Assembly (NCBI GenBank): GCA_011033025.1
Contig: WFMF01000623.1
Span: 1 to 64,000, forward strand
Length of the DNA stretch: 64,000 nucleotides
Origin: Beroe forskalii
Taxonomy: Eukaryota; Ctenophora; Nuda; Beroida; Beroidae
Direction of reading: 5' to 3'
Shown here: piece by piece, positions 35,961-45,900 of the stretch
Numbering within the stretch: position 1 is the stretch's first letter
Layout: each line of letters begins with the position of its first letter
Translations under genes and position numbers: made by a program
Notes under the pieces: generated by a model
Told to the model about the DNA's origin: nothing
What the model saw: the letters and a program-made list of their open reading frames with translations, nothing else
Databases searched by the model: none

Positions 35961-36754
35961 AGGGGTATGATATTATACAATATGCAAGGAAATACAACTA
36001 TTTACTACTTAACTATTACGATGTACACTGCATTGCGAAATGTATACATTACATGGCGAAGCTATCAGTATTATATTCTGATGTATACGATTATATGCAA
36101 GCTTTAAATGCTTTTTAGACAATGGAAAAAGTAGATCATTTCCCCTGAAAATAGTTATCAAAAAGTACAAAAGCTAATGAAAACTTAAGGCCACATTCAG
36201 GGGTTATTGAATATTCGTGATTTCACAAAATCCTTGACAAAATAAGGGGAATATTGGAATGATAACTTACAGGGTGATGTGAAAATCTGTTAAGCTGAAA
36301 ACTCCATAAAAGTGAGCGTTTCAAAAGAGGAATAGACTTCTTAACAAGCCCAAGGCCTAAGTTCATAATCCTCAAATTTGATTGCATCACAATTTATGGT
36401 CAATTAAAAGAGCCAAAGATGAAAAAAAGTTCATTGGTGTCAAATTTGAACTAAATATGAATATTCCCATTTGTTTCAAATTGCAGAAATAAGAAACAGC
36501 CAGTCGAATAAAAATTGGACGCAGAATGAATAGCTGGAAAGGAATTCGAAAGTAAATGAATAAAACTTAAAATTACTAAATAAGCTTTCAGATAGATAAA
36601 CAAACAACCATAAATTGTGCTTTCTTCCGACAAAACAGGGAACTTCATAGTTCATCACAGCTCCATTGAAAAATTCCCCCACTTCAAAAACTGAATTTAA
36701 AAATTTAAAACAGATTAAATAATAAATTACATCGTGCGCTCAAAACATGAAAAT
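35961..36754. other. Intergenic region between EBP2 and selenophosphate synthetase
   Basis: About 0.8 kb of AT-rich sequence with no exon recognised. Short frames at 36,451-36,682 are of biased composition and I do not accept them as genes. Confidence 0.5.
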
Positions 36755-37648
36755 TCACTTGTTTTTCGCTCGACTCTTCATATTTGCTCTCCTGTTCTTC
36801 CCTGGCCGCTGGGGCTTACCACCGGGTTTCCTCTTGTCATTCTTAGCACTTCGCTTAGGTTTACTGTGAATCCGTGAACTGAAGCTAGACACATCTTTGT
36901 AAGATTCCTGATCATTCTTCCGAGCGTTCTTCTTCTTACCCCCATAACCATACTTAGAATCCTTCGCTTTCCGTTTCCTGTTGATCCCATCTTTCTTCTG
37001 CCTGGGATTTTCTTCCTCAATGTTGTTTATCTCAAACTCATCCATGTCTTCCTTCTCAGCTTGTCCCTTCCGTATTTTCTTCACTGACTCCAACATCTGC
37101 TTCTTATCATCAGCCCGTTTCTTCAGCACCTCCTGCTGGACCTTCTTCCCTAACTTCTTCATCTTCCTCATCTTGGAGACCTTCTCAGTACGCTCCAGAG
37201 TCAGTTGCTTACTCACCAACTTCTCCTTGACTCTTTTCATGTGCTCGTCACTCTTAACCATCTCAGCGAAGTAATCCTCCGGTCGAACCGTGGGGATACT
37301 CAGGGATTTGAGTCGAGCGATGGACTGCTGGGTCCCAACTTGGCACTGCTTGTAAAACAACATCTCCTGTTTGAGATTATCATTGATTATCGTCTTCAAC
37401 TCGTCCTCTGGCACCTTCAAATCTACTGTTACATCAAGAGATTCCAACCAAGGTAACTTCTTCTCGATTGATGTGAGACGCTCCTTCAGCTTCCCAACAT
37501 TGTTTACATGAGTGACAGTTTTCATGGCAGTTTCACTGATTTTTCCTGACGCCAGAGCCCCGGTAATTTCCATCTCCTCGACGACTCCATCTGAGTCGGA
37601 CTCTTCTTCCACTGGATCTTCAAGCAGGGGGTTTTCTAACACTATCAT
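36755..37648 (-). CDS. EBNA1BP2: rRNA-processing protein EBP2 homologue
   Basis: EBP2 is a nucleolar factor needed for 27S pre-rRNA processing and 60S subunit assembly. A single coding exon of 297 residues, close to the ~306 of vertebrate homologues. The N-terminus is acidic. The centre has the conserved LPWLESLDVTVDL, EMLFYKQCQVGTQQSIARL and RPEDYFAEMVKSDEHMKRV, then a coiled coil rich in Lys/Arg. The tail has YGYGGKKKNARKNDQESYKDVSSF, followed by a basic nucleolar-type end (KPGGKPQRPGKNRRANMKSR). An acceptor-like TTTTTTTCTAGGTAG directly precedes GATG at the start, so either a 5'UTR intron or a trans-spliced leader is likely. It lies 391 nt downstream of ZNHIT1 on the same strand. Confidence 0.95.
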   Translation of the reverse strand: MIVLENPLLEDPVEEESDSDGVVEEMEITGALASGKISETAMKTVTHVNNVGKLKERLTSIEKKLPWLESLDVTVDLKVPEDELKTIINDNLKQEMLFYKQCQVGTQQSIARLKSLSIPTVRPEDYFAEMVKSDEHMKRVKEKLVSKQLTLERTEKVSKMRKMKKLGKKVQQEVLKKRADDKKQMLESVKKIRKGQAEKEDMDEFEINNIEEENPRQKKDGINRKRKAKDSKYGYGGKKKNARKNDQESYKDVSSFSSRIHSKPKRSAKNDKRKPGGKPQRPGKNRRANMKSRAKNK

Positions 37649-37965
37649 CCTACCTAGAAAAAAAGGAGAATTTAAGTAAACAAGTAAATAAATTTTTCTA
37701 AAAAGGATGTCTAGAAATTTGATGATATTATGATTGAAAATGAATTTGAAGAAAAATTAGGTATACGTAAGGAATCAGCAATAACAATTTGAATATTTGA
37801 TAGTCGATAATTCTTGTCAGTTATCATCACAAGCTCACACAACAACTGGAACTTGTAAACAATCGGGGAGATCTAGCGAGTTCAAACGGACATACATATC
37901 CCAATCTATATCCAGACAGAGGTCATCTCGGTTTCATAAGAGCTTCTCACAATGAACTCTTCACT

Positions 37966-38078
37966 TCATGCCCACTTGAGGCACCTTGTCTCTGAATGTG
38001 TCTCACGCCCACTTGAGACACCTTGTCTCAGAATGTGTCTCACGCCCACTTAAGACACCTTGTCTCTGAATGCGTCTG
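37966..38078. repeat. Triplicated 3' end of the ZNHIT1 coding sequence
   Basis: A 37-bp unit, antisense of CATTCAGAGACAAGGTGTCT...TGGGCGTGA, occurs three times. The copy farthest right is the true end of the coding exon (HSETRCLKWA-stop at 38,040-38,042); the other two lie in the 3' UTR. Confidence 0.85.
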
Positions 38079-38701
38079 ACCGCACCTGATAGTACAGTAC
38101 TTAGTACCGCACACAATGCACTTGTAGGTTGACTTGTATCCGCAAACAGAGCAGAAGTTCCTGGCAGGGAGGCGGGAGGTGGGTACTTTAGCGGAGTGGT
38201 AGGTGGCTGCGTCAGAAGAGTTAACAGGGTCTTCCAACATCACCTGTGGGAGGGAGGAGAGGTTTATATGACCTGAGAGAGAGGGGAGGAGGGGTTAGGT
38301 GACAGAAGAGTTAACAGGGTCTTCCAACATCACCTGAGAGAGGTTATTAGGCGATGTAGTAGAGGGTCGAAACTCGAAATACAAAAAGTTCAGAACTCTC
38401 AGTCGACCCCTGCTTCATAAGAATTATCGGGCAAATGGATAAAATTTAAAACTTGCAATGTTGAAGTTAATGAATTAGTCAATTTTGACACCTGGAAAGA
38501 TTTGGGAAATCTCTTCTTAGCGATTTTCTTCTTTTTCTTTGCAGCCGGTTTCTCCTCAAAAGCAGGAAGTTTAGCAGTGCTGATGTTCAGGTCCTCCTGA
38601 AAGTTATCCTTGTCCAGGGATTCAATGAACCGTTTTAGGCGGAGTTTCCTCTGGGCTGTGTCAAGGATGGTTCGAGTCCGTTGTGCTCTCTTTTCTACCA
38701 T
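38040..38701 (-). CDS. ZNHIT1: Zinc finger HIT domain-containing protein 1
   Basis: ZNHIT1 is a subunit of the SRCAP/SWR1-type chromatin remodeller that deposits H2A.Z. Exons 38,492-38,701 and 38,040-38,243, phase 0, 137 residues (154 in human). Exon 1 begins MVEKRAQRTRTILDTAQRKL and ends KKRFPKSFQ, both family signatures. Exon 2 has the HIT finger CSVCGYKSTYKCIVCGTKYCTIRCGQTHSETRCLKWA, with all Cys/His ligands present. A pyrimidine-AG acceptor lies 24 nt before the ATG. Both ends of exon 2 are duplicated outside the exon: the acceptor end at 38,301-38,336, the stop-codon end at 37,966-38,040. Confidence 0.95.
38301..38336. repeat. Displaced copy of the ZNHIT1 exon 2 acceptor end
   Basis: AGAAGAGTTAACAGGGTCTTCCAACATCACCTG repeats 38,212-38,246 with its splice acceptor, about 94 bp upstream in the intron. 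Because the acceptor is also copied, mis-splicing is possible. Confidence 0.85.
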
Positions 38702-38997
38702 GATCGGGGGTGTTAGTTAAGTTATCTGAAGGTCAGGAGACTGGGGGTACTAGATGATGGGAAGGAGATATTGAGAGGTCCCTACAGAGCTACAGGAGAA
38801 TTGCAGGTTACAGTCAAGTGAAAGTTAGCAGGAAGTTGTCACTGGTCGATCATGTGGAAGTTACACCAAAGGTACACTCGTCTATCATCTACAAGACATT
38901 GCCTATGCTAGGGGAAGATGCGATTATAATTATATCCAACCAAGCTAACTAAAGAAGATTTTTAAAAATCAAAAAAGAAAAAGGTATTTGCTAGTTA

Positions 38998-39674
38998 CAG
39001 GGTGCGCCAAAAGTCTTGTCCCCTTTTACTTTTTTGATTATTCGAAAAATACAGCAGATATTTCGATTCTGTAAAAACTTTCTTCAAATATAACCAAAGA
39101 ATGGCGGATTCTGAGATTTATAGGTTACTATGACGTCCCTAGCAACCACACGAGTTCCCATAGCAACCGACCTAAAAATTGAAGATTTTTGGCATTTTTG
39201 ACATATAGATCTAGACCACATTTTCTCTTTTGATTGGTCATCATACAGGATAGATAGTTCGATTCAATCAATAGTTTCAGTGATCATAAACAGTCAACGA
39301 TGAATTCTGAGAGTGTCAGCTTGCTATGACTTTCATAGCAACCACACGAGTCTCCATAGCAACCGGGCTCAAAATGGGAGAAAAATTGAACTCGCTAACT
39401 GCCATTTATTTCAATTCTATTGATGATGGAAATGATAGTAAACAAAACAAAATCATCAAATACAGTGAATCTAGCTCAGAAGGGGTTCAATGCATGCTCC
39501 AAGTAGTCTCCTTGGGTGGAATTTGGGGCTAATTTAAGTAAAAATCCTTCAATTTTAGGCCCGGTTGCTATGGAAACTTGTGTGGTTGCTATGGAAGTCA
39601 AAGAATCGAAATATCTGCAGAATTTTTCAAATGATCAAAAAAGTAAAAGGGGACAAGACTTTTGGCGCACCCTG
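38998..39674. mobile_element. Foldback transposon, 677 bp
   Basis: Same family as 27,221-28,166: CAGGGTGCGCCAAAAGTCTT at one end, the reverse complement at the other, TA on both sides. It lies between ZNHIT1 and the helicase 3' end. Confidence 0.92.
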
Positions 39675-39946
39675 TATGTAATGACACATACAAATTAAAA
39701 ATAGGAAGTAATGGAAAACAAAATTGAATTACAAAACATAATTATTGAAAATGAAATTGAAGATGAAGTAACAAAAATAAGTTATAGATTGACAAACTTT
39801 GCTCGTTACGAGCACCCTGTATTAAAAAAAAATTATCGCCTTGCCAAACGCCTACAATAACGAATTACATAAATTACATCAATATTTATCATAACCACCG
39901 AAATACTTGAATACTGGTATTAACTGGAAATTGTTATTTAGTTTGC

Positions 39947-42900
39947 TCATCTGAGCTTGTTCATGACGTCATCCAAGGTAAGGACCACCCCTCGGTCAGC
40001 ACAGATCTGAATGATCGTTCCCCACAGCTGATTCGTGGATAACATTTGGATATTGCCTGAAATTTCATGATCTACAAGAATGGTTTCATATTTAAGGGAA
40101 AGGCACAATTATGCTTGAGGGTACAAGGAGTTTAGGATTGAGGGCAAAGGCCGGAACTCGGTTATTTCTTGGAAATTTCATATTATGTCAGTACACACTA
40201 ATTGATACTCATTTTGATCCTCAAACTTAGTGAAAAATCCAAAGCCTACTAACCCAGAATAATGAGGTGTTCCTTGGCCCGGGTTAACGCGACGTTGACC
40301 CGCTTAGGACAGTCTGCAAACCCAATCCTTGTTGAGCGGACACAGGACAAGATAATGACGGGTTTCTCAGCTCCCTGCACAGCGTCCACAGTCGAAATCT
40401 TGAGAGCTTACAGGGGTTAATACAGAGGTTACGGGGGTTACAGAGGTTACAAGAGATACCACGTCCACAGTGGATATCTAGGCGTTACATGGGTAACAGA
40501 TGCTACAAGAAGTAATCCTTCTACAGCGTCCGCTGCGGATATCAGGGGGTTTATAGGGGTTGTATGTCTTCTAAAGGTTTGTTCATTCAACCGTAAAATT
40601 TATGTCGCATTAAAACTCGTTGCGTTTTTTCTTCACTCAGGTAAAACTGTTTTCACCCATTATAGCTATTCTCGCCATGAAATTAAGTTCTCACATAGTT
40701 GCATCCAGGAAAAATTCCGCTCATATCGAATCCTTTCCAGTTCGGATGAAATTTCATTATTTTTGTACGTTTTGTTTCACCGCGCGGGCTGGCGGGTGTT
40801 GTGAAGATGGAGAAAATCACGAATAAAAGGATGATTCTAAGCGTAATATTTCTGAAATTAACGTAATAATTGGGATGTGCTCCAAGACACGCATCTCAAA
40901 GGGCCAATGATATGCGGCGTATTTCTTAAAAATTAGATTTTGTTGATATTTTAGCCTATTATAATATTTGTATGTATTATCGATCATAATTATTATTGTT
41001 TATATTATTGCCTATATTATGTAAAGTCACGGGAAAACCTACTTTCAATTATCAAGACCTCGTTCTAAGCTGCTATAAAGGAGCTACTGCTACTAATCGT
41101 TGCTTTCTTGAATTATGCGTTTGCAAATTTTATTTCGTCTCGTATTTTTTATCCTCCCCGCAACACTATCTTCTGCTTACGGTGAGATAGTAACTGAGCA
41201 TTCAGACAATAAATTGGCCCGAGTCCCGGGACATAAATTTAACAGATATCTGCACTTCTGTTCTGTGGCCGAGAGCACATTCTGCATCGTGGTTTGAAGA
41301 TTTTACTTAAATATACGAAAGATTTGTTGCACAATTGATACTGAGTTCACACCTATTTGTACATTTCAGAATGGGGAACTACCACATCTAGTCCTTTTTT
41401 CAATGTCTTCCCCACATCAAATTCTGCTACCGAAGGTGAGATGCTTTTTCAATGTCTTCCCCACATCACTATCTGCTACCGAAGGTGAGATCTGGAAAAC
41501 TAGGCGTGCTAATCATTCAATCAATGAATATGACTCTTTTACAACCCCTCTCCTCTATCTATAAAGCCTGGAACATCACCTTTTGTACTAATATTTCAGA
41601 AGAAGAGTGGGGTTCTCCCGTAGAAAGCTTTGACTATGTGGAAGTACAAGAACCACTGTTCACTTTGCAATTTAAAACAGTTTGGACGATGAAAATGCCG
41701 GTAGATCCACGAATATGGATCATATTCTACGACAAATTCTTCAACGCAGCAGGAGCGTTTATAGTCTGGAAGATGAACACCACTCCGCAATTCCAGCTGG
41801 GTTATTGCTCCAGCTATTGGCAAGCCTTCCCCGTGGAAATCCTAGAGGGAAACACTAAAATGTGGACCATCGCCCGAACCGCAGAGGGCTTCGTGGTGTT
41901 CTGTGATGGTGTCAAATTGTGGGAAGGGGCGTTTGAGACAGCCTGCAATCGGAGGTTTAATAACGATAGGGAAACTTGGAGGACTTACTGGGACAAAGAT
42001 GTTGCTTATGTGATGTTCCATAGTACGGATACTGCTTCAACAGCTTATCATGTCCCGATCAAAGGTGAGAATTCGAAATGAAGTCACAGGCAAATTTATT
42101 TGAGTAGCTGGGGAGCACCTATTGTGCTTATATAAACACTCGGCTTTCCCCTCGTGCAATTAGGCACAATATTTGCACTCGGCTACCCCTCGTGCAATTA
42201 TTTTCATCATCGCATTTCTAGGAATCCTATCACATCACAGTATATATAATTTACCCGCCCTCCCAGAGAAGTGCCCAGCAGGGGAGCACCTATCGTTTAC
42301 AGACTACGGAGTAGAGGTTTGCGTGGAGTGTCCCCTCAACACCTACAATAACAGGGAGGAAGGGGATTGTGTGAACCCTGCCCTGAGGGAATGTGGGCTC
42401 CACAGGGGTCAACCTACTGCTCCAAATGTGGTGAAATTCTTTTGAATTTTATTTAGAAAGTTATAATTTTATTCCAACAGCCATACAGCTTATCGACAGG
42501 ATTCGAAGGATCCCAAATGTGGAACATAACAGACTATGTCACAATCTCATCCTTCAAAATGCTGAGATTCAAGATAAATAGGCATTTTCCAGAGTCAATG
42601 GTACACAGTATATTCTTTTGAATCATGATTTGTTTCAGAAGTCGAGTCATTTCCTAGAGAGGAAAACAATGAGCGTTGCTATAGAACTGATAAATGCGAA
42701 CGTAAGCTTGATACTTTGATGATAGTATTCAGAGTAACTTTTACTGCATTTCTTTTTCTTCCAAACTTAGTGTGCTATTCGTGGTGGCAAATGCTTTCGT
42801 TGATTGAACAAAAATTACTCAATATCTTTTACCAGAATCTTGTATCTTGTTCCAGTATAACAGAGTCAAGAGCTTGAATAAACAAATCACTCTTATCATT

Positions 42901-45900
42901 GAATTTTGTGCGCCTCCTTTCCAAAGACCCGATCCATGAAATCTTCCCTTTCCAGGCGTGAACCTCTCAGTATACGACTCAACTCTGGACAGCATCCTGC
43001 TCGACAAGTCGCCCAGCAGCGGGCTACCGTTCTTGGAGTTAAAAATCTACACCGACGAAGGTCTCACGGATTTCTATTTCGAACACAACACCCTAGTGGA
43101 TCACGTGAACGTGATTGTAGATGAGGCAGTATTCAAGGGTCTGATACAGTCTTTTGATCTGGATATCCGAGTTCTAATCCTGGAAGCCATTGATCTCGAC
43201 GAACAAGAGAACTTTGATTATATGAAAAGATCGCGATGCAGAATTGATCCAGAAAGGGTCGATGAAATCGTTTTGCAGTCCCCCAATTGTGAGGGTTATC
43301 AGGTTACCCATCGCATCTTTAGGTTTGACTGTGCCAGCCTGGTTGCAGCTGCAGCAGTTAGAATAGAGGCTTCTCCTTGGGGAGAGTTTTACGACGAAGA
43401 AGCAACTGTGTTCGAGGTGGAAGTGTTTGGGGAAATACTGCTGGAAATGGAGCGGCCTGCCCGGGGTGGGTTAGTTTCCGCAGCTCAAGCCTTGATCACC
43501 TCAACCAGTCAGACATCCTCCTCTTCATACACTTCTTCCACAGAGGGTCCCACATCGGAGTTCGATGGGATGGAAATCCTGCGGAGTGCTGTGCCGTCTG
43601 ATATCAAGGATTCAGACACCAACAACTACGGGGTGATCTGGACACCCTCCTTTGATGGAAGTGTGACGTATGACGTGCTGATGTCAGCTCCCACAGTCGA
43701 CAAAGAGGATGATATGGAAACGGGGAAGACGAGTGTCCTTGGATTTCTGGCAAATAGAGGCTACCTAGACTACGTGTTATCCGAGGAAAAGGACATGTCT
43801 AAGAAGGAAAGAGACGAAACTAAGGTGGACGAAAAGGACCTGTTAAAGTCGATAAAACTCTTCCAGAAGTTTAATGGATTCCCCGAGACAGGAGCGGTTA
43901 GTTTTAAGCATGTTGAACGCTCGTTTTATGCGCTTTTCAATGCCCGATTTTGAAAAAAACTTGATAATATCGTGCATTTCGAAGTTTATCTGAAGCTCAT
44001 TTTATTCTTATTTCAAGGGCAGTTTCGCAACTTTGTCCTTTGCTTCTAGGTATCCAAAGCCACGATAGACTACATGGAAGAGCCCCGGTGTGGAGTGAAA
44101 GATGTGGAATACTCCCAGACCAAATCAAGTGAGGAACGGAGACTGTGTTTCCCGGCCATTGTGGACGGGGCTATTGTGGACATGTACGCAAATGTGGACT
44201 GTCAGGGGTTGAGTTGGGGGAATAGAGAGCCTCTGGCTCAAGATGTGTGCAACCTCATGCCTACTTTCAGGTACTAAAGGAAGCGAACGGTTCACCGAAC
44301 AAAAACGGGCCAATCGGTTAAACGAGCGTTTCAAATTTCTTTTTAGCCAACCAAACCGTAATCGAAAAATTTTGATTCCACAATTAACCGTTTAGGGAGT
44401 TAGGGAAATGGTCGGTTAACCGTAACCAAAAAAGGGTAAGCCCGTACTTTTTGCCAAACCGTTACCGGATTTATTGAGAAATGGTAACCGGTGGTTTGCT
44501 CCTAGGTATTGGGGCTACGTTGAGGAGGATCGGGGGTACTTTATTCAAGTGGACATCAAGTTCAAACCCTCCAAGAACATCAAGTGGGACTCCCTCGTCG
44601 AGAACTTCGCTATTTGGTATAACTTTGAAATTTTCAGTTTTTATTATTATCTCTATTCCTTTCATAGTTCAACATCAACATACTCTCTCTTCCTATGCTA
44701 GATGGCTTTTGTTATGATGCTATCAAAGACTTTTCTTTGGATCTCTATCAGCACGCTTCCCTGACCCTCGTTTTCCACAGGTATAACTTCGACGATACGA
44801 TTGGGGGCACTCTAGGAGACGGGGATATGATTCAGCTGTACGCCACGGAGTCTAGGTTTGGTTTCCAGTACCAGGTGCTAACAGAGGAAGACCGGAGACA
44901 AGAAGAGTTAGTGGGTACACGCTCAGTAGAGTGGAGTTGGAAAGGAGGGAGTTTAAAATCCGTATAGATGTGGAGGAGGGAGGGATTTCTTATCTCCTAA
45001 TAAACGGGCATGACGTAGGGCAGCTGCGATATTACTACCCTATGAGGTCAGCTGCAGTGCTGCAGTATAAGTTCGGAGTTGCACACATTATCACTGCACG
45101 GATCTGCAAACAGCCGGACGACAGCGAGGTATGATTTTAGATATTTATTGTTCCTTTATCTTATCAAACAAACTTATCAACATTTAACATACTCTCTTGA
45201 TAATTTCCCTTAATTGCTTTACTTATGGTTGCCATCTTCTTAGCGGGGGATGGGCCTAAGCATGGTGGATGAGAATAAGTTCCGGGCCATCATTCGATCT
45301 TTCAGATATGTCCCGCACATTTCCCACTCAACTCATTCTTCAGGACGTGGACACGGCACGGAATCGAACCCGGGATCTTTCTATCGTGTGTCAGACTTGA
45401 TACCATTACACCAACTCCCCAGGTCTACCACCGGAAGAAGCGCGACACCTTCCTCTCCCTGCACAAGTGGGGGAGCAACACGATCACCTACAACTTCCAG
45501 AACTACAGTTCCCATCTGGGGGAGATAGGGACACGGCAAGCGGTGGTTCAGGCACTCAAAGTAATCAGCGAGTCCACACCTCTGACATTCATAGAGAAAG
45601 CACCCCATAGGACCGTCATGTTGACCTACATGTTTATACGGGGCAGACACGCAGATGGCATGGATTTCAGGAGTAGCGGGTTGGAGAAAGCTCATGCTTT
45701 CACCCCCGTGCACAGTGAGATCCACTTTAACGACTGGGAGGCGTTCACGCTTGATAAGAACCAGCATCGCTTCGCTACGAGCATGTTCTATGTCGCACTC
45801 CACGAGACAGGTAAGTAGAGCTGTGAAAATTGAACTTCCCATAAAATTGGGACAAAATGATCATTGGATTAACTTTTTGGCAATTCAAGTGCACGATACC

